Shown piece by piece: positions 11,041 through 22,765 of a stretch of 64,000 nt of DNA (position 1 is the stretch's first letter; every line of letters begins with the position of its first letter). Below the pieces are notes generated by a model. It was given only the letters and a program-made list of their open reading frames with translations, had not been told where the DNA came from and did not search any database. The translations under genes were made by a program, and so were the position numbers. The stretch is taken from the NCBI GenBank assembly GCA_022225965.2, contig JAKJXP020000104.1, forward strand, positions 92,295 to 156,294. Reading direction: 5' to 3'. This stretch comes from Diatrype stigma. Lineage: Eukaryota > Ascomycota > Sordariomycetes > Xylariales > Diatrypaceae.

Positions 11041-13663
11041 ATGACTACGGACAATGCAACAAGCCCAGCAGCGGCGGCGGGGGAGGAGTCTTCGACCACG
11101 GCGGCAGCAGCACCAGCAGTAGCAGCAGCACCGCCGCCACCGCCCCCGCCGAACGCAGACTACGACCTGCACCGGCCGATCGCCACGCCGGGCGTGGGCT
11201 TGCGGCAGGGGCTGACGTCGTACGGGGACGCGCACTTCTCGCTGTTCCTGCGCAAGGCGTTCATCAAGGCGCTGGGGTACAGCGAGGAGGCGCTGTCGCG
11301 GCCGATCGTGGGGCTGGTCAACACGGGGTCGGGCCTCAACCCGTGCCACGCCAACACGCCGCAGCTGCTCGAGGCGGCCCGGCGCGGCGTCCACCTCGCG
11401 GGCGGGCTCGCCGTCGACTTCCCCACCATCTCCCTGCACGAGTCCTTCGCCAGCCCCACCAGCATGTTCCTCCGCAACCTCATGAGCGTCGACACCGAGG
11501 AGATGATCCGCGCCCAGCCTGTCGATGCTGTCGTGCTTGTTGGAGGTGAGTCAGGTGAGGCGAAGCGTGTGAGTGGGGGAGTGAGTAGGTTGGTGAGCGG
11601 GTAGGGTTGCTAAGAGATATTTATGTAACTACCTTGATCCCCTTCCCAGAATATGGTTCATGATAGGCCTATCAGTCGTTGGAGTGATTTACGGAATGGG
11701 GGGAATTCATGATGGGTCTTGGGCTGTGGCGACGTGTCACTAAATCGAATCATAAATACAGGTTGTGACAAGACGACGCCGGCGCAGCTCATGGGCGCCA
11801 TCTCCGCGAACAAGCCGGTCATCCACCTCGTCACCGGCCCGATGATGCCCGGGAGCCACAGGGGCGTCCGGATCGGTGCCTGCACGGACTGCCGCAACAA
11901 CTGGGCGAAATACCGGGCTGGGACGATCGATATGGAGGATATTGCCACGCTGAATGAGGAACTGGCCCCGACGGTGAGTACTTTGTTACTGACTTTCTTC
12001 TATTAGTTACTTGCTGCCCTTCCTCTTTTCCGTTCTCTGTCTCATTCGGTATCTCTCTTTTTATCTCCTCTACCTCCCGCTCAAATCCTTGTGTATGTCC
12101 TTTTTTTCGTTTTCTCTCTCTTTTCTTTTCCCTCTTCCCTTCTTTTCCCTCTTGCCTCATACGAAACCTAACGAAATATCCCTCATCCTCCAAGGCCGGC
12201 ACCTGCGGCGTCATGGGCACCGCCAGCACGATGGCCTGCCTCCTCGCAGCGCTAGGCATGATGCCGCTGAAGGGAGCGACGCCGCCCGCCGTCTCGGCCG
12301 CGCGCCTGCGCGTGGCCGAGGAGGCCGGATCGCGGGCGGTGGCGCTGGCGCGGGACCCGGATGGCGACGGGCGCCACCACCGACCGCAGTCGATCCTGAG
12401 CCGGGAGTCGTTCCTCAACGCGATCGTGGTGCTGCAGGCGATCGGGGGCTCGACCAACGCCGTGGTGCACCTGATGGCGATCGCGAACCGGCACCCGGCG
12501 CTGGCGGGCACCATCACCCCGCAGACCGTCGACGACGTCGGCCGCGGCGTCCCCTTGCTCGTCGACCTCAAGCCCAGCGGCGACGGCTACATGACCGACT
12601 TCCACGCCGCGGGGGGGCTGCCGGAGCTCCTGCGCCACCTGCGCCCCCTGCTGCACCTCGGGGCCCGCACCGTAACCGGCCAGACGCTCGGCGAGGCCCT
12701 CGACGCCATCCCGCCCTTCTCCCTTGCCGCCTCCGCGTCCGCCGGGGGCAACAGGAACCCCGTCATCCGACCGCTCTCCGACCCTCTGCATCCGGCTTCC
12801 TCGCTCGTCACGCTCGCTGGGAACCTGGCGCCCGGCGGTGCCATCATGAAGGCTAGCGCGTCCAAGGACCGACGCCTGCTGAAGCACGCCGGGCCCGCCG
12901 TCGTGTTCAAGGGGACCGAGGACCTGGCGGCGCGCATCGACGACCCGGACCTCGACGTCACAGCCGATAGCGTGCTCGTCCTGCAGGGCATTGGACCAAT
13001 TGGGTTCCCCGGAATGCCTGAGGTGAGCAGCTAACAGCTCCTTACCCCCTTCTATATCTTATGCCCACATAGATTGGTTCTCGCGCGCGTATATTCCAGT
13101 TTAATTTATCCTCCCTTACTTTTGACGACTGTTGGGAAAGCTAATCGAATCTCACAACCTTCCACGAACAACAAACCTGTGGGTTCTGTAAGCTGACGTG
13201 GGGATATATATATATATAGGCTGGCCTCATCCCCATTCCGCGCAAGCTAGCATCGCAGGGCGTGGCGGACATGCTGCGCGTCAGCGACGGGCGGATGAGC
13301 GGGACGGCCGGCGGGACCGTCGTGCTACACGTGTCGCCTGAGTCGGCGGACCCGCGGAGCGTGTTCGGGATCGTGCAGGACGGGGACACGATCCGTGTCG
13401 ATGTCGAGGCGCGGATCCTGTCCCTTGAGGTGGGCGATGACGAGATCGCGAGACGACTCGCCAAGAGGCAAGAGAGGACGCAAGCCGAACGGCAGACGGT
13501 CGGCGAGGGTCTTGGGGGAGAGGAGGCGCAGCAGCAGCAACAGCATTGGGTCGCGAGGGAGAGTATGAGAGGGTATCGCGGGTTGTATATGCGGAGTGTG
13601 AATCAAGCTGAGGAGGGTGCCGATTTCGATTTCTTGACTGCGAGGGGCCCTAGGAGCTCGTAG
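11041..13663 (+). CDS. IlvD/Edd-family dehydratase (dihydroxy-acid or sugar-acid dehydratase)
   Basis: Four exons, 11041-11545, 11762-11973, 12195-13022 and 13220-13663, join in frame to 662 residues. All internal junctions have GTGAGT/GTGAGC donors and CAG/AAG/TAG ends. Family landmarks are all present: NPCHANTPQL (Cys102), GGCDKTTPAQLMGA (Cys170, with the Asp-Lys pair for the metal and carbamylated lysine) and AGTCGVMGTASTM (Cys243), the three Fe-S cysteines of this family. The C-terminal SDGRMSGTAGGTVVLHVSPE block is also present. The enzyme would remove water from a 2,3-dihydroxy acid to give a 2-keto acid. No mitochondrial presequence is visible: the N-terminus is an Ala/Pro low-complexity run (residues 8-38) without Arg-rich amphipathic character. 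That and the SYGDAHFSLFLRKAFIKALGY opening fit the sugar-acid dehydratase-like subgroup better than the leucine/valine-pathway Ilv3 enzyme, but the substrate is inference. Confidence 0.88.
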
Positions 13664-13875
13664 TGGATGAAATATCTCGACTAGTTCAAGTATTCATACT
13701 GGGATTTGCTAAAAGAGATAAATGAATTTGGATTCGTCCTGTTCGCTTTGTTGCCTATGGTATCATGCTGCCAGTACATACTATATCCCTTAATATTGGC
13801 TCTCACATTCCATTTTCCAGTATACGTTCATAACGAATTACTCACAAATCCATCAGCTAAACGATAACCAATAGT

Positions 13876-15677
13876 TCAGTTAAGACTAGGATCATTTCTA
13901 TGCAGTCTCCTGCGGGATCTGGAGTACACGGTCAGGGCTAGTACGGATAGCAATATCGTCACAGCGAAGTATAGCCAGATCCAACGTGATACTACACCGG
14001 AGTTATCGCCAGCGTGGAAGTCGAAGAAGGCGGTACTGAAGAAAGTCTGTATATCACGCCCTCAGTTATGACGCTCCCCTGGAAGAAAGAGCGTGACCTA
14101 CCGCAACAAATGTGGCCGGGAGGAACACAGCCGTTATCACGGAAATTATCTGCATAGATGCGCTGTCCCGAGAGGCCGCTAGGGCTATCCGCTTCTGCTC
14201 TTCCGCGATCGTTTTCAGATGCGCGTTGTCCCTGAGAGCAATGGCATTGTCTTTCTGGGCGATGAGGCTGAATATCTTCCTCTACTTAGTAGCAAAACCA
14301 ACAAGCCACTCCGACATAAGTGCACCTACAGTTTGAACTTGAGCTTGCGCTCTTTTTGATGTATACCGGGCCCTTAGTTGTACGCCCTCGATGGTATTCT
14401 GCAATAAGGTGATGTCATCTTGAAACCCTCTGTTTATCTTCAGAAGCTTTTCTTTGCGATCACCTGGTGAGACGGCCTCGAGCACTCGGCAGTTGATGCG
14501 ATCAAAAGCGACTAGCTTTGGTGCCCAGAACTCGCACAGATACTCGGTATATGCAAGCTTGGATGCTACACTAGTGATGTCGGCAGTGACGGCGTTAAAG
14601 TCGATGGCTTCTGGGTCGGGCAGCAGCCTCCTCTTTTGCATGTCACTCGATGGTTTGCTCGAGTCCCATTTGGTCAGGAGACCGGTTTCAGCTCGACCTG
14701 CACGATATCCCGATGACAATCTCGAACACCGAGGATGGCCGTTTGAAGTCTCGTCTCTACTAGGATCATGGGTAGAAGCATTGGCAACGCAAGTCTTCCA
14801 CGATACTTGTCTAGTTCTTTAACGACATGCTGTATTTCCGCTGATGTTAAACCATGGACGAAGGCTCGGGTAAGGTACGTTTTGGGGCAGTAACTCAAAC
14901 TGGCGCTGAAATGCCATTTTCGGTTATGTCTGTTTTGAATGATGAAGCCTTCGGAGTAAGGTCAGATTGCCCTGCTCCATAGGCGGCAAGGTAACGAACA
15001 TACTTTGCATATCTTGACAACACTCGTTTGGGTTGTTGTGTACTTCTGTAAATATGCTGTTTGCCTCTTGGAGAACCCGGGTGTAAGGAATTGGGAGAGA
15101 CATTGTCCGTAGGAGAACTTCAAAAGTCCCTTGGGTCATTCGCAAAGGGGACAGGCCTAGCATAGATGGACTATCGCAGATCCCCTCCACCCTTTCAGAG
15201 AATCTTGAGCAACCGGGTTAGTGACTAGATGGCCGAGGCCACTAGGAATCTTCAGCACCGACGTACATGACCATCATCCCTTCTTCGCGAGACTTCCCTT
15301 GGTGTTCACGGCCCTATCGCTCGATCAGATGGGCCATAAATCATACGTATATCAGGCTGTCCCCTACGAAGTGGTCTAGAATATCCGGTAGGGCTCTTGA
15401 GACTGGTTCGAGCCTTAGTGTATTCGCAGTTTCGTCCTGTGGACAATCGGCCATCGGCCATCGGCCATCAGAGGCATGTCGCTTGGTACCCTACACACGG
15501 GCTACTCACTTGGAAATTGGACATTTGAAGGTACGTGAGCTCATTTGACCGACTGAAGAGACCACCACCATCCACGAAACGAGTCCACTCGTCTTCTTCC
15601 ATCTCTTGTATGAAGCGGCCGATATTGCTGGCCTGATTGGCACTCGCCGACTTGTCGCTTCTTTGACCAACGGGCAT
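13876..15677 (-). CDS. CorA-like transmembrane protein with two apparent compensating frameshifts
   Basis: The C-terminus is clear. An exon at about 14102-14275 encodes SLIAQKDNAIALRDN, then DSASMQIISVITAVFLPATF, and joins (GTAGGT donor at 14101) to 13876-14046 encoding VATFFSTAFFDF, a second hydrophobic helix and a basic tail. This two-helix ending is typical of fungal CorA-like proteins. Upstream, an intron containing TGCTACTAAG precedes the coiled region 14331-14700 (EYLCEFWAPKLVAFDRINC). Further upstream, matching text shifts reading frame near 14700 and back again near 14960; the shifts cancel, and I found no introns that explain them. The N-terminal exon (ATG at 15677, then EDEWTRFVDGGGLFSR) is tentative. 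It could be a pseudogene, a misassembly artefact, or a gene with introns I misread. Ion transport is not established for this family. Confidence 0.5.
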
Positions 15678-16674
15678 TGCTGGGCGGCATGGTATACCAT
15701 GTATTCTAATGGAAAGAAAATAACAGGCATTCGCAACATTAAGCTGTTGCATACTTGGTCACCTGAGGGGCATGTTGAGCTGAGCTGAAAGCTGCAGCTG
15801 CAGCTAAACACGCCACCGCCACATACGAAACCAATAGAAGATATAGAGGATAGGCAGCGACAGCACGAACCTTGGAACATCCAGTGCATGATTTCGTGGC
15901 TAGCATCATTGCTACTATCTGGGGTTGTCAGGCTGGCTTGGTGTCAAATCTTTTCTATTTTATTTCTCCTCGTTGCCCCCCATTTTATTGGTAAGAAGCA
16001 GGACATGCACTTATCCTGAAATCTAAATGAACCCAACAGCATTACTACAGCAAGCATTATAGGTATCATTCAACCGGCATCTTTCTTTGGTAAATATGAA
16101 ATGGGAACTAGGTAGATACGTCAAGTTTTTAACCCCTATCTTTGCTATTGTCAGCAGCCGCTACTTAGTAAGCTAAGGGGGTGGTTCAGCCCTGGGGCAT
16201 ATAGGTGGCACAGTGCCCCCCTAACCAAGCAAGCTAAGGGCCGTGCTAAGGGCCATGCTAAGGAGCACAATCTGGGCCCTGACGAGTACGAAGTAGAGCC
16301 AGGATTTCGCGAATTCTAGCCATACCTACACATAACGGATTCCCTAGCAAATTCCTTGAATCATGACTCACTGATACGTTGTGTACTATGTATTGGTCTT
16401 GTAGGATCATAAAAAGGATCCCTGGATGGAAGAAAAAGAGGTTCTATTAAGCCAAGTCCCTATAACTACCTAGGTACATAGCTAACTAGCAACAAGTAAT
16501 GGAAACTAGAGGATGTACTAGGTCTATAATCCACGTGACTGCCCCACAAACCCCGTAATAGTACATAGAAACTTACCGATATCTTGGGCGCTATTCACCT
16601 CACGCTTGCAACCAGACTGCCAGACCAGCAGTGGAATATATTTACTAAGAACTTTGAAATTCGCAACATCCAAT
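15678..16674. other. Intergenic region upstream of tRNA-Cys
   Basis: No credible protein gene. It contains short repeats of CTAAGG-type text (about 16168-16263) and a CTACCTAGGTAC palindrome near 16467-16476. Confidence 0.45.
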
Positions 16675-16781
16675 GGGCTGGTAGCTCAGTGGCAGAGCAG
16701 TGGATTGCAATGATTGGATCCTTCATAGGATTACGAGACTTGGAATCTCCAAAGGTCGCTGGTTCAATCCCGGCTCAGCCC
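16675..16781 (+). tRNA. tRNA-Cys (anticodon GCA), intron-containing
   Basis: The acceptor stem GGGCTGG pairs with the 3' arm TCAGCCC. The D-arm GCTC..GAGC, T-arm GCTGG-TTCAATC-CCGGC and a five-base variable loop are all present. The anticodon loop carries GCA at 16707-16709, followed by A37 at 16710. A 36-nt intron (16711-16746) sits at the canonical 37/38 position, after which the anticodon stem resumes at 16748. The outer base pair of the anticodon stem is a G-A mismatch by my folding. B-box text GGTTCAATCC is intact. Confidence 0.93.
16711..16746 (+). other. tRNA-Cys intron
   Basis: These 36 nt lie between A37 and C38 and must be excised by the tRNA splicing endonuclease to restore the anticodon loop. 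The length assumes canonical placement. Confidence 0.8.
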
Positions 16782-16789
16782 TTCTTTTT
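16782..16789 (+). terminator. RNA polymerase III terminator of tRNA-Cys
   Basis: A T-run (TTCTTTTT) follows the last base of the tRNA immediately, the usual Pol III stop signal. Confidence 0.75.
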
Positions 16790-17739
16790 GTCACAAACAA
16801 TTGATAACTTCGTTTACTGTCTATTTCCTTGGTCTCTCTTTTGGCCGCAACACATTTTGTCAGGGCGTTTTGGGTCGCCAAAGCATACACCAAGTCGTCG
16901 CTACTTAGTTAGCCACCAATCATACCTCGTCCACAACCACACGCTACAGTCTACTTACCCTCCAGGGTCAAATAAAGGAGTACTGGAGTTCATTGGAGTT
17001 CATTGTTGGGGGATCCAGGAAGGACATTTGACAGCGACGTCACTTTGCTCTATCAATCCTTAGTCGGGACCAGCGACACGGAATGCTATTGTAGGTCTTC
17101 CAGGTCTTATTGTTACTGTCCAGGTGTCATTGTCCAGGTTTCATTGGTCCTCCGCCCCAACAAAGTGCACGGAGTCGGGAAGTCTGGACAGTCTCCGACC
17201 GCATCCGAAGACTCACTCTCACTCACTCACTCACTTACATATTAGTAATTCAGCCTGTCCGTCTGTTTGCGCTTGTCGGCATTCGAAGCGCATACGCGGC
17301 TTACATAGGAAGCGTACTGTGTAGCTGGTGTGTAACCATAGCTGGCTGACATGATCCTGCAATTCCTCCTACCACAATACCTAGTAGTAATTCTTCCCAT
17401 GCCGTGTACGCATTGCCGCTCCGTTCTAAGAGTCTTCCTGGCTCCATGGCAGACAGCCGGCTTCCGTATAGACTTCAATGGTTTGTTGTACTCTTACTGT
17501 GATCAATCAGCTATCAGCTATGTAATCTACATCGTATCTAGTTAGTTTCCAACTAACCGCTGCCTTTCATCTCATCTCATCGCATCGCATCGCGCGCGCG
17601 CGCACGCACGCACATACATGGTCTTGCGTTCGTCCTCATTCTCGTGACTCTCTGCTCCCTCCTTTCCCTTCCCTTCCCTTCCCTAGTGAACCCACTAGAA
17701 CTGTTGTCGCCTCACCATTCATTGTCATCGATTGTCACG
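16790..17739. other. Intergenic region upstream of the SGNH hydrolase
   Basis: No supported gene. It contains short repeats (CACT)n near 17213-17235 and an alternating purine-pyrimidine tract (CGCGCGCGCGCACGCACGCAC) near 17590-17612, followed by a CT-rich stretch at about 17650-17685 typical of fungal promoters. Confidence 0.45.
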
Positions 17740-18729
17740 ATGCCGCCACCGCACTCACACCCGCGCCGGCAGCCGCCACCAAAGCAACTGCACATAGCGA
17801 GCATAGGCTCCTCCTTCGCAGCCGGACCCTCAATCGAGCCGGTGGCGAACCGGTTCGCGGCGCGCTCCGGCGCCAACTACGCCTCGCTGCTCGCGGCGCG
17901 CGTCGGCGCCCGGCTGACGGACCTGGCCGTGTCAGGCGCCACGCTGCGCAACCTGCTGAGCGAGCCGCAGGCCATCCCGGATCCGGGGTTGGGGCCGAGT
18001 CCGGAACCGGGGCTGGCGTCGGGGTTGGGGGGCTACCGCTTCGCCCCCCAGGTCGAGCAGCTGCCCCCGGACGCCGACATCGTACTCGTCCTAGCTGGCG
18101 GCGACGATCTCGGGTACGTCGGCGGCCTCCTCACCGATACCGCTAACTCTCACTGGATCGGCCGGTTTATTACGCCGGTGGCCGACCAGAGCGCCTCGGC
18201 ACTACCGTCTTCGGACGGTGATGACGGTGGAGGTGGTGGTGGCGGCGGCAACGGCAGCGAAAACGAGAGCAGCAAAGCAACAGCGACCCCGATACCACTA
18301 GACGAAGCAGCCCTCGCAGATAGCTACGGCGCGGTCCTGGACGCGGTGCACGCGCGAGTGCCGGGCGCCCTGGTGCTCGCGGTCGAGTACCTGACGATGC
18401 TGGGGCCGGACGCGCGGCCGGGGACGCGGGACGTGCCGTTCGCGGCGGAGCGGGCGGCACACCACCGGCGGGTGGCGGTGGTGCTGCAGCGGGCGACGGC
18501 GCGGGCGGTGATGGCGCGACAGGGGCCGGGGCAGAACTGGTGCGTCCTGGTGCCGGTGACGGAGCCGAGCAAAGGGCACGGGCTCGGCGCGAGGAACGCC
18601 TGGGTCTCGGGCTTCAGCTGGCGCCTGCTCTACTCGGGCGGCGCCTACCACCCCAATGCCGAGGGCATGAAGGCCGTGGCCGAGATCCTGTACTGGAAGC
18701 TGTTCGAGCTGGGGAGGGTCGGTGGGTGA
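17740..18729 (+). CDS. SGNH-type hydrolase/esterase
   Basis: Single exon of 329 residues. The ATG at 17740 was preferred to an upstream in-frame start at 17644 because family similarity begins after it. Block I is IASIGSSFAAGPS with the nucleophile at about Ser25. A VSGATLRNLL segment forms block II, and LVLAGGDDLGYVGG corresponds to block III, where most relatives have GGND; here the oxyanion Asn is Asp. Near the C-terminus YHPNAEGMKAVAE supplies the catalytic His block. A Gly/Asp/Ser-rich insertion (about residues 157-188) separates blocks III and V. No signal peptide is obvious, so a cytosolic location is possible. The likely activity is hydrolysis of an ester; the substrate is unknown. 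Confidence 0.8.
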   Translation: MPPPHSHPRRQPPPKQLHIASIGSSFAAGPSIEPVANRFAARSGANYASLLAARVGARLTDLAVSGATLRNLLSEPQAIPDPGLGPSPEPGLASGLGGYRFAPQVEQLPPDADIVLVLAGGDDLGYVGGLLTDTANSHWIGRFITPVADQSASALPSSDGDDGGGGGGGGNGSENESSKATATPIPLDEAALADSYGAVLDAVHARVPGALVLAVEYLTMLGPDARPGTRDVPFAAERAAHHRRVAVVLQRATARAVMARQGPGQNWCVLVPVTEPSKGHGLGARNAWVSGFSWRLLYSGGAYHPNAEGMKAVAEILYWKLFELGRVGG

Positions 18730-19369
18730 AAGGGTGGTGGTCGTGGTGGCGATGATGATGCGATCACCGCGACTGTTGGTTATTGGGTTCAGTCAGGGCG
18801 TCATGGTAACCCTCTGAAATCGGGCCCGTACTTAAAGTTCTTCAGGCGTTGACGAACATTGGGGACGACCCGGAACTCGACCGGAAGTGAAATGCGACCC
18901 CTTCCGCTTCCTTGCTCCCACTCCACCCCATGATATCCGAACATTCAAGAACCACACGTTTTGCCGCTAAAGTCGTGTATTAGTGCACTCAAGGATACGA
19001 GGGAATGCAAGAATGGAGAAACGATCCACCCCTATAGATACCTGCCGACCGATATAAGGTCAGACATGAAACAGGGTGATCACGTGCTTTGCTTGGAACG
19101 TGTACGGATTATGCGTTTATAAGCCCACCATGTACAGGAGTGTGGCCAAAGTCGGAAGCGGCTGGGGACAAATGTGGTCAAAAGTAATGCTTTAGCATCG
19201 ATAACTACCCAAGAAGTATGATATCAAGCAGTGGTTGTGCTCCTGCATAGCAAACTGCCAGTGAAAGATCATATGGAAAACGGCGATCTATCTGAATCGC
19301 AAATATGCCATCACAAATACCGGAACAGTCCCCATCCCAATATTCGTCTGTGGAAATCCGTATCAGATT
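18730..19369. other. Intergenic region between convergent genes
   Basis: This spacer lies between the 3' ends of the SGNH hydrolase gene (+) and the multi-pass membrane protein gene (-). I see no gene in it. Confidence 0.45.
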
Positions 19370-21820
19370 TCAATCGCTTGTGTTTACATATGAGGAAGGA
19401 ATTGCAGATTGAGGTAGACGTCCGGGGGCATCCATAGCCTCTGTTAGTCGTTCCGTCTCGTCCAGAAAGCATCTCCTGAGTCGGCGCTGGTGCCACCATG
19501 AGACAGCAGCAACCAAGCAGAGCACGATAGCAGCAGCTCCTCCCATGAACGGCCACAGCCTCGACTGGTATTTGCTGTCAAAGGTCCGGGTTCCAAGCCC
19601 AACGTAGATGTCAGTACGATTGATGTCCATGCGATAAGCCCAATCCCAGACCGGAATCTACATGTGTGTCAGCTGCAGACACTCGGAAGTTTCACAAAGA
19701 GGTAGTCGACTTACGCTGCACAGGCAGTTCCGATAGACGCCAATGATTTGCATCAGGGTCCCGCCGATAGAGATAAAAACGGTGATGGCTCCCACCACGA
19801 ACTGGACCATCCAACAGACAGACTTCTGCAGCTTGTCCCTGGATCCATAATGCAAATGTGTATCCCAGCCCCAAAGGGCCATCTGCAGTATTTGTGCACA
19901 GAGGTAAGCGAGATGGTTCAAGCTGCGACACGACAGCCCGGTGCGTGGCGTATTCCAAGAGGTTGCGCCTGCTAGTGCCGAGGGAACTATGACGAGCACC
20001 AGGACACCGAAGAACAGCCACAGCCTATCTTCAACTCCAAACTCGAGCAGCTTTCTCAGTGTCGGGCTGCCGTCACGAGGGACGCCTGTTTGGCTCGCTC
20101 TGCGAGCTTCGGACTCGTGCCAGTCGATGACTTCGTTGACCCATAGACGCTTGTTCGGCCCCCGCCTCCAGAGCGATACCGTCTCGAATCGACCGTCATA
20201 CGCCGGCTTGATTAGTTCCAAGTCCTCAACACCTTTCACCAAGTTCCGTAGTCTATCCTGAAAAGAGCCCGTGCCTCGCGGAGTGCATTTGACCACTTTT
20301 CTGAGCCGCCGGCGCCACGGACCAGTATGCGCCTCGGCCCTGCCACCATCTCCAACAAGACTGTGTAGGATGCTAGGGCTGTTCGCAGCTAACATCGCGC
20401 ACGATATAATGGCCAGGTGAGGAATGATCATCCACCCTATAACTAGCTGTCAGTATACTTATACTCGTAACAGGAAGAGCCCTTGACCTACACATGCCGT
20501 AAGCAAGAGCGTGTGCGGTGTCGTTGTCTCCTTCCCGAGACTGTGCTTCGAGTATATTGTAAGTAAACCCGCCGACGAAGAATATGATGGGAGCACCGAC
20601 CGCCGCCCCAAAACTGCCTGGTATTAGTTTATCTCAAACTCTGGTGGGATATCCTTAGATGTGTATCTCAAACCACCAACCTAGCCTGGGAGTTAAGGAG
20701 GGTCCGCAGTCTGCTGGGGGCGTTCTCGTCGTATATATACTCCGTGTGTTGTGTTTCGACCTCCATGGCACGAAGCTCTACTACCGATTCTCCTTCGGCC
20801 GTAAACACTCCGTTGGGGGGCTGTGTTGTTTCTTCCGGATGTGAATCCTGTCGATTTATGTTTAGGTCGTTGCTCGGTATCGCTGCTCTCTGCACCACTT
20901 TGACAACGTCCTTCCATACTTGGCTCCGGGCGAGATCAAAGTCTTGATCGTGGCCATCTGGCATCACCAGGATATTGCCAGCAACAATAGCAAGCAGCAA
21001 GCGAGCTCTGAGCAAAGGCAGCATATGGCCAGTGTAGTCCCACGACATATACTTCAATATCTTCCCGTCGAGCATGTATTCGTATATGGCGCTTAGCATC
21101 ATCGGCCCCGCGAAGGCGAAGCACACGCAAAGCCAGGACATCGTGTCCACGCATACTATGACAAGCGCCACGAGAAGCTTGAAGTAATAGAGGAAAAAGC
21201 CGGAAGTTTCTCCAGGTGGTGAGCGGAAGATCCACTCCGGTGCTTCGATTTTCCATCCTCTCGGTATGCTGAGACAGAAGGCTACGCAAGGTAAGATGAA
21301 CTGCACTAAGGGCCCTCTAGAACACCGGTTGTCAGACATTCCTTGTTTGTGGCTAACCTTAAGCAAAGCGCGGGAGATTCACTTACATCCACTGTTGCAA
21401 TGAATTCGGGAGCGATCTTTGCCAGCCAGGGCAATTTTTCTTGCACCAGGTATAATGAGCCGGGATGACTGGTACACCAGTCCAGTTGACTGTCAGTGGG
21501 CTATCGCAGGGGTATCTGTCAACGCCTTCCAACTGCTGGGTCCAGTTATCATGAGAGCTTTTTGATTCGAAGTCGTCAATCACAGGCTGAAACTCGCTCC
21601 TCACTATGACTCGATCACTTTCTGGAATAATCGCGTCTTGCAAGTAGCGACTACAGCATAATTCAAAATTAAGACCACCGGGTCGTGTATCCGGATCAGC
21701 GACATCGGTGCTCCATCTGGCTATGAATTCCTGGGACATACAGGTTACAAGACTGACAATAAACCCAAGAAGGGTATAAGCTATTCTCAGTCTCATACTG
21801 ACAATATTGGCTGTATGCAT
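19370..21820 (-). CDS. Multi-pass fungal membrane protein of unknown function
   Basis: At least five exons. The first (21387 to 21796 or 21820) encodes a signal-peptide-like start (MRLRIAYTLLGFIVSLVTCM) and an extracytoplasmic segment with several Cys and N-x-T/S sites (NWTQ, NWTG). The next, from 21316, opens GPLVQFILPCVAFCLSIPRG and contains a helix block with WLCVCFAFAGPMMLSAIYEY. A short exon near 20510-20620 encodes FGAAVGAPIIFFVGGFTYNI. The large exon at about 19720-20440 opens with MIIPHLAIISCAMLAANSPS and has a basic cytosolic loop, then two or three more helices. The last exon, 19370 to about 19660, begins IPVWDWAYRMDINRTD and ends with one helix and a hydrophilic tail. I recognise this as a type found repeatedly in ascomycete genomes without assigned function. 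The start is 21796 or 21820, both in the same frame. Confidence 0.65.
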
Positions 21821-22765
21821 GTCTAGCTTGGTTCATGGGATAAAGAAAGGTAGAAAAGCAAGACTGCCCGAACTGTACAACGTTCAAGTACTACTACACT
21901 GTACGACGGATTGCGTAGTGTGCGCCCATGCCCAGGCCCAGGCTGCCCAGCTTATACCATATCACCAGCCAATTCGTTTCAGCTCAAATATATAAGTTAC
22001 GAGTATAAGCGCTAGAGCCTCAGGGGCGTCATCAGCTGGATCATATTCATTGGTCATCGGCCACCGAGCAACCAATTGTGGCTCTCAATGGTTTAGGGGA
22101 GGTCTCACTACACGGAGAGCAAGATTTAAGATAGCCTACATTGCTAAATATATAAAGCTTTCCATGACAAACCCGTCACCGAAGATGCAGCCTTCTTTCC
22201 AAGGCCAAGACGAAAGATAAAGCAGGTGCTATACCGCAAGGTTAGTGTCGCATTCAGAAGATCACAAATAGGGATGAATTCGGATACGGATTTAGTCATA
22301 TAGAAGAAAAGAAGCGGTCTCTAGTCTAAGGAGCGAAAGAGCTCTAGTTATATATACAGTATGCCAAGTCACTAGATACCGATCACCTGGTTATGTAATG
22401 CAAGCTCTCCTATTCTAGCCCCTATATCGCGACATCATACTGAAGTCGCATTCTGGTTTACCTGGTGGCATGAAAACCAGCTGCATACAAACGGGCCGGA
22501 TTACCCTCGCAGTATCTGATTCGCAATCGGGTACCTGCACACTTCCACCGCTCTCCGCCGAACGCCTCGCAGCCTTCTCTTAAGATCCTTACCCATGTTG
22601 CTGTATCCCTGCGTTGCAAAGCGGGGTTCGCGACTACAGTATGAGTCCACCCCCCTTAACAGAGTTCCACTCCCTCAGATTATAAATTTCGGGATGTTCG
22701 ATCTCACGTCCTCTGTCTGGGGTCAGATGCCATTGTCTATTCACCTTTGTACGCATTTTTGGAAC
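21821..22765. other. Intergenic region left of the broken O-methyltransferase
   Basis: AT-rich spacer without a supported gene. If the inversion model is right, the part next to 22765 is the original promoter side of the methyltransferase. Confidence 0.45.
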
